Source: Oscillospiraceae bacterium (GTDB taxonomy: Bacteria; Bacillota; Clostridia; Oscillospirales; Oscillospiraceae). From it: a stretch of DNA of 37,368 bases. Position 1 is the stretch's first letter. Each line of letters starts with the position of its first letter. Positions 1-8,184 of the stretch are shown one piece after another. The notes beneath the pieces are model-generated. The model worked only from the letters and a program-made list of their open reading frames with translations, had not been told where the DNA came from and did no database searches. Location: positions 1-37,368 of the forward strand of contig JAHHRT010000005.1 of the NCBI GenBank assembly GCA_020025615.1, given 5' to 3'. The position numbers were made by a program, and so were the translations under genes.

Positions 1-1334
1 AAGGTGTGGAGCCAGTCCATTTTCAGCAGGCAGATGACAAAGACGATGCTGCTGCAGCCCCAGGTGATGGGGTAGGCCCAGCTGAGGGTCTCCAGTCTGG
101 GAACGAAGCGCAGGGCCACCGTGATGTAGATCACCCGGATGATGCACCAGCACACCAGCATGGTGATCATGGGCACATTCACCCGTCCGGCGCCCCGAAG
201 GATACCGGCGGCACAGTGGCTGAACGCCAGAAGGAAGAAGAACAGAACGGTAATCCGTCCATGACGCATACCGAAATCAATCACCTCCGGGCTTCCGTTG
301 AAGAGGGAAATCAGCTGGGGAAGTGCAAAGAAGAAGAACACGCCGATGGCCTCTGCCATAATGAGGGAACACGCCAGGCCAAAGGCAGAACCCTTTTTCA
401 CACGGTCGTATTTTCTGGCTCCCAGATTCTGGCCCACAAAGGTAGTGAGTGCCTGGGCAAAGCAGGTAATGGGCAGGAAGGCGAAGCCCTCCAGCTTGGA
501 ATAGGTTCCGCAGCCTGCAATTGCAGCCATGCCGAAGGAATTGATATTGCCCTGAACCACCACATTGGCAAAACCAATGACGCTGTTCTGGACACCGGCA
601 GGCAAACCGAACCGGATGATCTCCTTGAGGCTCTGCTTGTGAATCCGAATCTTGCGGATTTCCAGCCGTCCGGGTCCCTTCATCCGCAGCATCTGAATTC
701 CGCACAGCAGTGCGCTGATGCCCTGGGAAATGGTGGTTGCCAGAGCGGCAGAGCCGACACCCATGTGGAATCCGCCGACGAACAGCAAATCCAGGAACAC
801 ATTCAGGATGCTGGTGACAATCAGATAGTACAGGGGATGCTTGCTGTCACCCATGGACTGAAGAATACCCACGAAAATGTTGTACATGACCGTGAAAATT
901 GCACCGCTGAAATAGAGACGGAAGTAGCTGATGGAGCTGGGGAGCACATTATCCGGCGTACCCATCAGGCGCAGAATCATGGGGGTCAGGCCCATACCCA
1001 GCACTGTGAGGATCACACCGGTAATGAGGCCAAAGGCCACATCCGTGTGAATTGCTTTGTCCAGCGTGTCATAATCCTTGGCACCGAAGCACCGCGCAAT
1101 GATCACACCGGCACCCATGGCAACGCCGTTGAAGAACCCCACGAACATAAAGATCAGGTTACCCGAGGAGGTAACCGCCGCCAGGGCCTGGTCTCCCAGG
1201 AACCATCCCACAATCAGGGAGTCCACCATATTATAGAGCTGCTGGAACAGCTGACCTAAAAACACAGGCCAGGCAAACAGCACGATTTTCTTCCAAATAG
1301 CACCTTCCGTCAACGTAACGACTCCTGATTGCAC
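1..1334 (-). CDS. MATE-family multidrug/metabolite exporter, C-terminus cut by window edge
   Basis: Reading the minus strand from a GTG at 1334 gives 444 uninterrupted codons that run off the left edge. The protein is very hydrophobic and has the MATE two-half layout: an N-terminal helix with the family-typical QQLYNMVDSLIVGWFLG segment, and a second half with GLPAGVQNSVIGFANVVVQ and FVGQNLGARKYDR. MATE proteins are inner-membrane cation-coupled exporters of drugs or organic cations, usually about 450 residues, so only a few residues are missing. The GTG is chosen because AAGGAAG lies 7 nt upstream and no earlier in-frame ATG exists. A sigma-A promoter lies about 110 nt upstream. The substrate cannot be told from sequence. 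Confidence 0.9.
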   Translation of the reverse strand, partial: MQSGVVTLTEGAIWKKIVLFAWPVFLGQLFQQLYNMVDSLIVGWFLGDQALAAVTSSGNLIFMFVGFFNGVAMGAGVIIARCFGAKDYDTLDKAIHTDVAFGLITGVILTVLGMGLTPMILRLMGTPDNVLPSSISYFRLYFSGAIFTVMYNIFVGILQSMGDSKHPLYYLIVTSILNVFLDLLFVGGFHMGVGSAALATTISQGISALLCGIQMLRMKGPGRLEIRKIRIHKQSLKEIIRFGLPAGVQNSVIGFANVVVQGNINSFGMAAIAGCGTYSKLEGFAFLPITCFAQALTTFVGQNLGARKYDRVKKGSAFGLACSLIMAEAIGVFFFFALPQLISLFNGSPEVIDFGMRHGRITVLFFFLLAFSHCAAGILRGAGRVNVPMITMLVCWCIIRVIYITVALRFVPRLETLSWAYPITWGCSSIVFVICLLKMDWLHT

Positions 1335-1444
1335 AATGATACTTCCTTTCCATTTTGCGGGATTTACTGGATTTAAACGTAAAAGTACCGGATCTGCCGT
1401 GCGCTCCCCAGGGAGTGCCGGTCCGATCCGGAACATTCCATTCT

Positions 1445-1473
1445 AGTATAGCAAAAAATCTCCAGGTTCGCAA
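1445..1473 (-). promoter_or_regulatory. Sigma-A promoter for the MATE gene
   Basis: On the minus strand, -35 TTGCGA (1468-1473) and -10 TATACT (1445-1450) are separated by 17 nt. It points at the GTG start at 1334, leaving a leader of roughly 100 nt, and lies back to back with the Nudix promoter. Confidence 0.65.
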
Positions 1474-1513
1474 CCAATTTTTCGTTTTTTCTCTTGGCAG
1501 TCTCCTTTTTTCG

Positions 1514-1541
1514 TTGACATCACCCATACAGGGATGATAAA
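1514..1541 (+). promoter_or_regulatory. Sigma-A promoter for the Nudix gene
   Basis: Consensus -35 TTGACA (1514-1519), 16-nt spacer, -10 GATAAA (1536-1541). The start codon follows 26 nt later, behind AAGGAGG at 1553-1559. Confidence 0.65.
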
Positions 1542-1567
1542 ATAGATAAGTTAAGGAGGCGATATCC

Positions 1568-2005
1568 ATGAATCGTCAGGAACCCGCAGAGCTTGCGGTG
1601 CTGTGTCTGGTCCGGCGTGGGAATCAGATTCTGCTGCAAAACCGCGTAAAACCGGACTGGAAAGGATATGCGCTCCCCGGCGGTCATGTTGAGCCCGGGG
1701 AATCCTTCGTGGATGCTGTCATCCGGGAGATGCAGGAGGAAACCGGGCTCACGGTAAAGCCCAAGCTGTGCGGACTGAAGCAGTTCCCCAGCGACGGTGC
1801 CCGCTACATTGTATTCCTGTTTTTGGCTGACGAGTTCACCGGGACCCTCACCTCCTCTTCCGAGGGGGAAATGGTATGGGTGGACAGAGAGCAGGTCAAA
1901 AACTACGATACAGTCCCGGATTTTGAAGAACTTCTGGACGTGATGACCCGAGACGATCTGACGGAATTCACGTATCTGGATGACTGGACAGTCGTTCTCC
2001 ATTAA
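1568..2005 (+). CDS. Nudix hydrolase, MutT/8-oxo-dGTPase-like
   Basis: 145 residues with a complete Nudix box (GX5EX7REUXEEXGU) at residues 39-61: G39, E45, R53-E54, E57-E58 and G60 are all present, so it should be an active Mg-dependent pyrophosphohydrolase that cleaves a nucleoside diphosphate linked to some group X. The small single-domain form and N-terminal ELAVLCLVRRGNQILLQNR strand resemble MutT/YtkD-type nucleotide-pool cleaners, but the substrate cannot be decided from sequence. The ATG has AAGGAGG 8 nt upstream and its own promoter. The phosphohexomutase follows 61 nt later and could be co-transcribed. Confidence 0.88.
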   Translation: MNRQEPAELAVLCLVRRGNQILLQNRVKPDWKGYALPGGHVEPGESFVDAVIREMQEETGLTVKPKLCGLKQFPSDGARYIVFLFLADEFTGTLTSSSEGEMVWVDREQVKNYDTVPDFEELLDVMTRDDLTEFTYLDDWTVVLH

Positions 2006-2066
2006 ATTTGCGTATATTGACCCATTTCGGGTCGTATTAAAACCGTACAAAGGATAGGTGATTACT

Positions 2067-3749
2067 ATGTATATGGACGATTACAAACGCTGGCTGGCAG
2101 CGGATCTGGAAGATTCCGCCCTCACTGAGGAGCTTCGCCGCATTGAAGGACAGGATAGTGAAATCAAGGACCGCTTTGCCGTGGCTCTGAAATTCGGCAC
2201 CGCAGGTCTGCGTGGCGTTCTGGGTGCAGGCTCCAACCGCATGAACATCTATGTGGTTCGTCAGGCCACTCAGGGCCTGGCAAACTGGGTGAAGACCCAG
2301 GGTGGCTCTCAGCTGGTTGCCATTTCCTACGACAGCCGCATCAACTCCGACGTCTTTGCCAAGACCGCTGCCTGTGTTCTGGCTGCCAACGGCATCAAGG
2401 TACGGATTTATGATGCCCTCATGCCCGTGCCCGCACTGAGCTTTGCCACCCGCTACTATGGTGCCAACGCCGGTATCATGGTCACTGCCTCCCATAATCC
2501 CGCAAAGTACAACGGCTATAAGGCCTACGGCCCCGACGGCTGCCAGATGACTGACGATGCCGCCGCCATTGTCTACGCTGAGATTCAGAAGACCGACATT
2601 CTCACCGGCGCAAAGATGATCTCCTTCCAGGAGGGCATCGACCAGGGTCTCATCCAGTATGTGGGCGAGGACTGCAAGGAAGCCCTCTATGACGCCATCA
2701 AGGCTCGCTCTGTCCGTCCCGGTCTGTGCAAGACCGCCGGCCTCAAGCTGGTCTACTCTCCCCTCAACGGCTCCGGCCTGGTGCCCGTGACCCGGGTTCT
2801 CCATGACATCGGCATTGATGACATCACCATCGTTCCCGAGCAGAAGGATCCCGACGGCAACTTCCCCACCTGCCCCTACCCCAACCCCGAAATCTTCGAG
2901 GCTCTGCGGCTGGGTCTGGAGCTGGCACAGAAGTCCGGCGCCGACCTGATGCTTGCCACCGACCCCGATGCAGACCGTGTGGGTATCGCCATCAAGTGCC
3001 CCGACGGCTCCTATGAGCTGGTCTCCGGCAACGAAGTAGGCGTTCTGCTTCTGGACTACATCTGCCAGGGCCGGATTGAAAACGGCACCATGCCCGAAAA
3101 TCCCGTGGCTGTGAAGTCCATCGTCTCCACTCCCCTGGCTGACGCAGTGGCTCAGAACTACGGTGTGGAGATGCGCAGCGTCCTCACCGGCTTTAAGTGG
3201 ATTGGCGACCAGATTGCCGGTCTGGAGGCTCAGGGTCAGGTGGACCGCTTCATCTTCGGCTTTGAAGAGAGCTATGGCTACCTGGCAGGCCCCTATGTCC
3301 GGGATAAGGATGCCATCATCGGCTCCATGCTGATCTGCGAAATGGCTGCCTACTACCGTTCCATCGGTTCCTCCATCAAGGAGCGTCTGGAAGCCATCTA
3401 CGCAAAGTACGGCCGCTACCTCAACAAGGTGGACTCCTACGAGTTCCCCGGCCTCAGCGGTATGGACAAGATGGCTGGCATTATGGATTCCCTGCGGAAC
3501 AATCCCCCTGCTGACTTTGCAGGCTATAAGGTGGTCAAGGTCACCGATTACCTGAAGCCCGAGGTTACCGGCCTGCCCGCTGCCAACGTGCTGATTTACA
3601 GCCTGGAAGGCGGCGCATCCGTGGTGGTCCGTCCCTCCGGCACCGAGCCCAAGATCAAGACCTACTTCACCACCCTCGGCAAGGACCTTGCTGAGGCGCA
3701 GGCTCAGAAGGATCAGCTCACCGCTGCCCTCAAGCCCCTGCTGGCATAA
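2067..3749 (+). CDS. pgcA: Phospho-sugar mutase (alpha-phosphoglucomutase / phosphomannomutase family)
   Basis: 560 residues in the alpha-D-phosphohexomutase family, which interconverts hexose 1- and 6-phosphates, most likely glucose-1-P and glucose-6-P for UDP-glucose, glycogen or envelope glycans. All four family motifs are visible: TASHNP with phosphoserine at about residue 142, the metal loop DPDADR near 300, the sugar-binding GFEESYGY, and the C-terminal phosphate-binding RPSGTEPK. Length and N-terminus match the Bacillus PgcA/YhxB type rather than GlmM (about 450 residues). The ATG at 2067 is preferred over an in-frame GTG at 2058, which lies within the ribosome binding site. A small inverted repeat, GACCC-5 nt-GGGTC (2019-2033), sits in the gap after the Nudix gene. 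The exact sugar is inferred. Confidence 0.9.
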   Translation: MYMDDYKRWLAADLEDSALTEELRRIEGQDSEIKDRFAVALKFGTAGLRGVLGAGSNRMNIYVVRQATQGLANWVKTQGGSQLVAISYDSRINSDVFAKTAACVLAANGIKVRIYDALMPVPALSFATRYYGANAGIMVTASHNPAKYNGYKAYGPDGCQMTDDAAAIVYAEIQKTDILTGAKMISFQEGIDQGLIQYVGEDCKEALYDAIKARSVRPGLCKTAGLKLVYSPLNGSGLVPVTRVLHDIGIDDITIVPEQKDPDGNFPTCPYPNPEIFEALRLGLELAQKSGADLMLATDPDADRVGIAIKCPDGSYELVSGNEVGVLLLDYICQGRIENGTMPENPVAVKSIVSTPLADAVAQNYGVEMRSVLTGFKWIGDQIAGLEAQGQVDRFIFGFEESYGYLAGPYVRDKDAIIGSMLICEMAAYYRSIGSSIKERLEAIYAKYGRYLNKVDSYEFPGLSGMDKMAGIMDSLRNNPPADFAGYKVVKVTDYLKPEVTGLPAANVLIYSLEGGASVVVRPSGTEPKIKTYFTTLGKDLAEAQAQKDQLTAALKPLLA

Positions 3750-3766
3750 TTTCACTAAAAAAATGG

Positions 3767-3798
3767 CTCCCGCTGTCTATCCGACAGCGGGAGTTTTT
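3767..3798 (+). terminator. Intrinsic terminator of the phospho-sugar mutase
   Basis: Perfect 11-bp stem, CTCCCGCTGTC (3767-3777) with GACAGCGGGAG (3783-3793), 5-nt loop, followed by T5. It lies 18 nt after the stop codon. Confidence 0.92.
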
Positions 3799-3835
3799 CT
3801 GTGCCGGAACTGCCGGCATACAGCCCCGGCTTACC

Positions 3836-3864
3836 TTGACTTTACAGGTCGAATGTGGTAAGGT
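3836..3864 (+). promoter_or_regulatory. Extended -10 promoter for the NhaC-type antiporter
   Basis: -35 TTGACT (3836-3841), 17-nt spacer, -10 TAAGGT (3859-3864) preceded by TGG. The -10 is weak in the middle but the extended TG compensates. The only earlier in-frame start, a GTG at 3855, falls inside this promoter, which supports the ATG at 3909. Confidence 0.55.
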
Positions 3865-3908
3865 TAAAGGGATTCTTGTTAAAAAATGGAAAGTTTAGAG
3901 GCGATTCA

Positions 3909-5216
3909 ATGAAAAAAGGAAATCCCAAAGCGCTGCTCCCCATCGGCGTCTTTCTCGCGGCTTATCTGGGGCTGGGACTGCTTTTCGAGTATGGACTGCA
4001 CATCCCAATGGGGTTCTACAAGATTCCCATTGTCATTGCCTTCCTGCTGGCAATCCTGGTAGCGTGTCTGCAAAATAAAAGCCTGTCTTTTGATGAAAAG
4101 TTAGCCGTCATGGCAACCGGTGTGGGCGATAAAAATATCATCACCATGATTTTGATTTTCCTGGTAGCCGGTGCCTTTGTAGGCGTGGTAGGCCGTTCCT
4201 CTGCTCAGAGTGTAGCCTACTTCATGCTGGAGCTGATTCCCGCCCGGTATGCCGTGGTGGTTCTGTTCCTGGTGGCCTGCTTCGTGTCCACATCCATGGG
4301 CACTTCCGTGGGCACCATCACCCTGCTGACCCCCATCGCCGTAGAGGTGGCCCAGGCATCCAACTTCTCCGTCGCCCTGTGTGTGGGTACGGTAGTGGGC
4401 GGTTCCATGTTCGGTGATAACCTTTCTTTCATCTCTGACACCACCATTGCTGCCTGCAACGGTCAGGGCTGTGCAATGCGGGATAAGTTTCAGGGAAACT
4501 TCTGGATCGCCCTGCCTGCCGCTCTGGGCACCCTGGTTCTGATTCTGATTCTCACTGCAAATCACCAGACTACCCCCATCCATGCAGACTATAATCTGAT
4601 TCAGATTATTCCCTATGTTCTGGTTCTGGCAGGCGGCATCGCCGGAATCAACGTCTTTGTGGTTCTGCTCATTGGTATTCTCTCCGGCTCCATCATCATG
4701 CTCATCACCGGACAGACCGTTGCAACGGATCTTCTGTTCAGCATGGGCACCGGTGCTGCCGGAATGTTTGAAACCAGCATGGTTGCTGTTCTGGTGGCTG
4801 CCATGTGTGCGCTGATTCGGGTATACGGCGGTTTTGACGCTCTGCTGGGCTTCATTCAGCGGATGTTCCGAGGCGCAAAGGGCGGACAGCTGGGCATGGG
4901 GCTGCTGGTGGGCACCATGGACATTGCTACCGCCAACAATACCGTAGCTATTGTGATGGCAAATCCCATTGCCAAAGAGATGTGTGCGGACTATGGCATC
5001 AGCCCCAAGCGGGCCGCCTGTATCCTGGATACCTTCTCCTGCATCTTCCAGGGCATTATTCCCTACGGTGCCCAGATGCTGGTCGCCATCTCTGCCACTG
5101 CGGAAATGGGCTATTCCATCTCTGCCTTCAACATTATGGGCAGTCTCTTCTACCCCTACCTGCTGCTGGTCAGCAGCTTGTGCGCCATCTTCCTCTTTGG
5201 GGAAAAGAACAAATAA
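3909..5216 (+). CDS. NhaC-family Na+/H+ (or organic acid) antiporter
   Basis: 435-residue polytopic membrane protein of the NhaC type within the ion-transporter superfamily. Family hallmarks are the SMGTSVGTITLLTPIAVEVA stretch, GGSMFGDNLSFISDTTIAA with the conserved GDNLS, and the second-half repeat with DIATANNTVAIVMANPIAKE. Such proteins exchange external protons for cytoplasmic sodium, or malate for lactate in some relatives; which applies here is not evident. The ATG at 3909 has a moderate AGAGG upstream; a longer reading from GTG 3855 would start within the promoter. It converges on the S41 protease gene, and a bidirectional terminator lies between the two. Confidence 0.87.
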   Translation: MKKGNPKALLPIGVFLAAYLGLGLLFEYGLHIPMGFYKIPIVIAFLLAILVACLQNKSLSFDEKLAVMATGVGDKNIITMILIFLVAGAFVGVVGRSSAQSVAYFMLELIPARYAVVVLFLVACFVSTSMGTSVGTITLLTPIAVEVAQASNFSVALCVGTVVGGSMFGDNLSFISDTTIAACNGQGCAMRDKFQGNFWIALPAALGTLVLILILTANHQTTPIHADYNLIQIIPYVLVLAGGIAGINVFVVLLIGILSGSIIMLITGQTVATDLLFSMGTGAAGMFETSMVAVLVAAMCALIRVYGGFDALLGFIQRMFRGAKGGQLGMGLLVGTMDIATANNTVAIVMANPIAKEMCADYGISPKRAACILDTFSCIFQGIIPYGAQMLVAISATAEMGYSISAFNIMGSLFYPYLLLVSSLCAIFLFGEKNK

Positions 5217-5270
5217 TCCGGTAAAATAAGCTCTTTCTGATTTAAGAAAAAGCGGCTCTTCTAACAAATG

Positions 5271-5317
5271 AAAACAGGCGTAGAAAACGGAGGTCATCCG
5301 GTTTCTGCGCCTGTTTT
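5271..5317. terminator. Bidirectional terminator between antiporter and S41 protease genes
   Basis: AAAACAGGCG (5271-5280) pairs with CGCCTGTTTT (5308-5317), with further AGAAA/TTTCT and CGG/CCG pairing inside. The terminal A4/T4 tracts let it work on both strands, as expected between two convergent genes. Confidence 0.82.
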
Positions 5318-5388
5318 ATTTGTCGTAATTTGGAAAGCCTATGATCCGGCAGGCCCAGTTTTTATGGGACAAGACCTGTGCAGATGCG

Positions 5389-6552
5389 TCATTCCTTTTC
5401 GGATTCCTGCTGCAAGGCCTGGATTGCCGCCTGGAGCTGGGGATCGTCCTGGTCCTCAATCATACCGGTCTGGATGCCAAACGCCGTTTCCTCGTCCACA
5501 GAAAGCTCCACATCCGGGGTAATGCCAACATCTGCCAGGCTTACACCCTTGGGCGTAAAGTACTTGCCTACAGACAGATTCACCGAGGAACCGTCATTCA
5601 GCCGGTAGGTCTGCTGGAAGTAGCCCTTGCCGCTGGTCTGCTCACCGATGACCACGGCTGCGTCATATTCCCGCAGTGCCGCAGCGAAGAATTCTGCCGC
5701 AGAGTAGGAGTCGGCGTTCACCATCACTGCCATGGGAAGATCCAGGAAGTCCGCGTCGGAGGTATCCACGTGCTCATTCCCAGCATAATCCACCGTGCGG
5801 AAAAGCTCACCTTCCGGCAGCAAGTAGTCCAGAACCTTCACAAGCTCATGGGCATATCCGCCGGGATTGTAGCGCACATCAAAAATCAGCTTCTGGGCGC
5901 CCTGGGTCCGCAGATCCTCAATGGCGGCGATGGTCTCCTGGGAGCACCGGGTATCGAAATTGTAGATGGTCACCAGTCCAATATCATCAGTCACCATCCG
6001 TCCTTTTGCTACCGGGGTCTCAATGTGACGCCGTTCAACGGTCAGGGGCAGCTTTTCTCCGTCCCGGAGAACGGTGATCTCCACCGTGGTTCCCTCAGGG
6101 CCGCGAACCAAATCCCGGGCACCGTCGCCGTCCATGCCTTCCGCACTCTGGCCCTGGATTTCCACCATAATATCGCCAGGAAGGATTCCGGCTTCCTCCG
6201 CAGGACCGCCGGCAGTTACCTGAAGAATCAGGAAGCCCGATTCGTCCTCCTGGGGGCGGATGGTGATGCCAATGCCCACATAGGCATTGTCCATCTGCTC
6301 CTGGAAAGAGTCATACTGCGCCGCAGGCACGTAGAAGCTCCAGCGATCCCCGGTGGCCTGGATCATTGCCGCCGCAGCAGCGTCCTCCAAAGCCGTCTCG
6401 TCATATTCACCGATGAATCGCTGGGAGATCAGCTCCTCCAGCTGGTCAAGCTTGGAGAAGGAATCCCGGTAGCTCATGTACTGAACCACATTGGTAATCA
6501 GCAGCGCAGCCAGGAGGGTGTAGAGCACACCATTCCAGATTTTCTTTTTCAT
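5389..6552 (-). CDS. S41-family C-terminal processing protease (CtpA type) with PDZ domain
   Basis: 387 residues: a short cytoplasmic tail, one membrane anchor at about residues 6-25, a small helical region, a PDZ domain (YVGIGITI through GILPGDIMVEIQG), and an S41 catalytic core. The nucleophile is the first Ser of NADSYSAAEF and the general-base Lys is in GEQTSGKGYF, the normal Ser/Lys dyad spacing. CtpA proteases cut exported proteins near their C-termini on the outer face of the membrane and in several bacteria control peptidoglycan hydrolases. Here it is the last minus-strand gene after ftsEX and two M23 hydrolases, so they are plausible partners (inference). ATG 6552 is preferred over ATG 6558 because AGAGGTG is only 1 nt from the latter. 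A hairpin array lies upstream. Confidence 0.9.
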   Translation of the reverse strand: MKKKIWNGVLYTLLAALLITNVVQYMSYRDSFSKLDQLEELISQRFIGEYDETALEDAAAAAMIQATGDRWSFYVPAAQYDSFQEQMDNAYVGIGITIRPQEDESGFLILQVTAGGPAEEAGILPGDIMVEIQGQSAEGMDGDGARDLVRGPEGTTVEITVLRDGEKLPLTVERRHIETPVAKGRMVTDDIGLVTIYNFDTRCSQETIAAIEDLRTQGAQKLIFDVRYNPGGYAHELVKVLDYLLPEGELFRTVDYAGNEHVDTSDADFLDLPMAVMVNADSYSAAEFFAAALREYDAAVVIGEQTSGKGYFQQTYRLNDGSSVNLSVGKYFTPKGVSLADVGITPDVELSVDEETAFGIQTGMIEDQDDPQLQAAIQALQQESEKE

Positions 6553-6572
6553 AATCATACACCTCTAAGAAG

Positions 6573-6618
6573 GATTCCCACAGCCCTAAGGCTGTGGGAA
6601 ATCGGAGACTGTCAAAAA
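6573..6618. repeat. 46-nt direct repeat, copy A, containing a hairpin
   Basis: Identical to 6766-6811 except one base (G at 6605 versus A at 6798). It contains a perfect 11-bp stem, TTCCCACAGCC (6575-6585) with GGCTGTGGGAA (6590-6600), loop CTAA, then a shared AGACTGTCAAAAA tail. No U-tract follows the stem on either strand, so it is not a standard terminator. It ends just upstream of the S41 protease ribosome binding site. Confidence 0.9.
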
Positions 6619-6624
6619 AGGTTA

Positions 6625-6766
6625 CGTCCTCATGGACGGAAAGGAAGATAGTGTGAAAGAAACCCATCAGGGGTGTCTTTCGCGTTCAATCACCCGACTT
6701 TTCGGAACTTTTTAGAGTTCTGAAAAGTCGCCTCAGCGGGGAGAAAAGGTTTTTCTCCCCGCTGAG
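6625..6766. other. Run of four hairpins between the two direct repeats
   Basis: No ORF of substance is seen. Four inverted repeats follow one another: CGTCC/GGACG (6625-6638, loop TCAT); 6655-6665 with 6671-6681, 11 positions with one mismatch; 6695-6709 with 6716-6730, 15 positions with one G-T wobble; and a perfect 16-bp stem 6732-6747 with 6751-6766, loop GGT. With the two repeat hairpins this makes six stem-loops within 239 nt, all between the stop of the M23 gene (6834) and the start of the protease (6552). None has a proper U-tract. They could be a structured intercistronic RNA or remnants of a small non-coding mobile element. Confidence 0.8.
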
Positions 6767-6811
6767 ATTCCCACAGCCCTAAGGCTGTGGGAAATCGAAG
6801 ACTGTCAAAAA
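6766..6811. repeat. 46-nt direct repeat, copy B, containing a hairpin
   Basis: Second copy of the repeat at 6573-6618, same orientation, one mismatch, offset 193 nt. Stem 6768-6778 with 6783-6793, loop CTAA. It lies 22 nt beyond the stop codon of the M23 gene. Confidence 0.9.
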
Positions 6812-6833
6812 CAAAATTGAAATTTTCTTGCCC

Positions 6834-8156
6834 TTAATAGAAGGCTACGTAGCTGGCAGGGTTCTGGTATGCGCCGTTGTAGGCGATACCAAAGTGCAGG
6901 TGGTTGCCGGTAGAAATGCCGGTACTGCCCACAAAGCCAATCACGTCACCCTGGGATACCGCCTTACCGGCAGCAATTCCCGATGCAAAACCACTCATAT
7001 GTCCATAGACAGAAGAGTATCCATCGCCATGGTTAATGGTAACGCAGTTGCCCAGGCCGCCTCGGTAAGAGGCTCCGGTAATAACGCCGCCGCGGCTTGC
7101 CACAATGGTAGTACCTGCGGGAGCACCCAGGTCGATGCCCTGGTGATAGGAGGAAGCGCCTGCGGTGGGGGACTCACGATGACCAAAGGGGCTGGTCACC
7201 TTTCGGTAGCTGCAGGGAATAATCCAGCCGGTGCCAACCACCGGGCTTCCACCGCCGCTGCTGCCGCCATCATTACCGCCGCTGTTTCCGCCGCCGCTAT
7301 TGCCGCCACCGCCATTGGGGGCAGGAGGTGCCGTGGTAGCTGTTGCCATATGGGCCAGCCACTCCTCGTGCTTTGCGGCGTTATACTCCTTTTCCTTCTG
7401 GGCAATATCCGACAGAAGATCCTGTTTCTCCTGGCTGTAACGCTTTTCCAGATCCTCCAGCTCGTAGCCCTTGGCTACCAGCTCGGCAATGAGATCATCT
7501 GCTTCTTTTCGCTTGTCATCCAGCTCAGCCTTTGTCTTGTCCTGCTCGATATGGACCCGCTCCAGCTCTTCCTTCTGACCTGCCAGTTCTTCCTGCGCCT
7601 TGGACACATCCTGAGCTGCATCGGCAAGCTCCTGCAGTCTGCGCTTATCGGAGGCTGCAATCTCCTCTACCATGTTGAGGCGGTCCAGAAGGTCCGAGAA
7701 GCTGTTGGCCTTGAAAATCACGTCCCAGTAGGAGACCTCGCCTTCCTCCTCCATGGTGCGGATCCGGGCGCGGTTTTGGTCTTCCAGCTCAGAGAGCCGA
7801 TCCTCCGCATGGTCCAGTTCGTCCTGCTTATCCGCAATCAGCACGTTGAAGGTAGAAATCTGCTCATTGATATTGTTGATTTCTGCAAGCAGCAGGGTAA
7901 TCTCCTGGTCAATGACATTTTTCCGGGAAACAATATCTGCGATTTCGTCCTCATTGGCTTTATACTGCTTCTTTACCTCGTCGATATCCTTCTGAATATC
8001 TGCACGCTGTTTCTTGAGCGCATTGATCTGCTTTCGGATTTCTCCTGAGGAAGCAGCTCTTGCCGTGGTAGGCAGCAAGCCAATCACCAGAGTCAAAAGC
8101 ATCACAGCTGCCATAACTCCGGCCAGAACCGATACAAGTCGCTTGCGATTTTTCAT
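6834..8156 (-). CDS. Secreted coiled-coil M23 endopeptidase (EnvC/CwlO-like), paralog 1
   Basis: 440 residues: Sec signal peptide (basic start, hydrophobic segment about 7-28, cleavage near TARA-A), a long coiled coil (about 37-265), a Gly/Ser/Asn-rich linker (about 285-310), and a C-terminal LytM/M23 domain. Zn ligands are complete: H338, D342 (HQGID), H419 and H421 (HLHF), with a further His at 386 (YGHM). M23 enzymes cut peptide crosslinks in peptidoglycan. The coiled coil contains a hydrophobic SYWDVIF...ANSFSDLL segment (141-160) like that of PcsB/CwlO-type proteins that are activated by FtsEX. ftsEX lies immediately upstream in the cluster, so FtsEX control is likely but inferred. AAAGGAG lies 6 nt before the ATG. 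Confidence 0.92.
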   Translation of the reverse strand: MKNRKRLVSVLAGVMAAVMLLTLVIGLLPTTARAASSGEIRKQINALKKQRADIQKDIDEVKKQYKANEDEIADIVSRKNVIDQEITLLLAEINNINEQISTFNVLIADKQDELDHAEDRLSELEDQNRARIRTMEEEGEVSYWDVIFKANSFSDLLDRLNMVEEIAASDKRRLQELADAAQDVSKAQEELAGQKEELERVHIEQDKTKAELDDKRKEADDLIAELVAKGYELEDLEKRYSQEKQDLLSDIAQKEKEYNAAKHEEWLAHMATATTAPPAPNGGGGNSGGGNSGGNDGGSSGGGSPVVGTGWIIPCSYRKVTSPFGHRESPTAGASSYHQGIDLGAPAGTTIVASRGGVITGASYRGGLGNCVTINHGDGYSSVYGHMSGFASGIAAGKAVSQGDVIGFVGSTGISTGNHLHFGIAYNGAYQNPASYVAFY

Positions 8157-8184
8157 AGTAATCTCCTTTGCAAAGGGACTGACG

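Noticed and set aside
6..1259. 417-codon plus-strand frame at the left edge
   Set aside because: It is antisense to the MATE gene; its translation is His/Gly/Asn/Glu-rich with no domain, while the minus strand gives a clear transporter.
2011..2066. Separate promoter for the phospho-sugar mutase (TTGACC at 2017)
   Set aside because: No acceptable -10 lies 16-18 nt downstream; read-through from the Nudix promoter is as likely.
2037..3755. 572-codon minus-strand frame opposite the phospho-sugar mutase
   Set aside because: Same cause: biased codons leave the opposite strand open. The plus frame carries all mutase motifs.
6573..6811. CRISPR array or tandem repeats
   Set aside because: Only two repeat copies are present, 147 nt apart, and the intervening DNA is made of unrelated hairpins rather than spacers; no cas genes.
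7231..7440. Pro/Leu-rich plus-strand ORF
   Set aside because: Antisense of the Gly/Ser linker of the M23 hydrolase; low complexity explains it.
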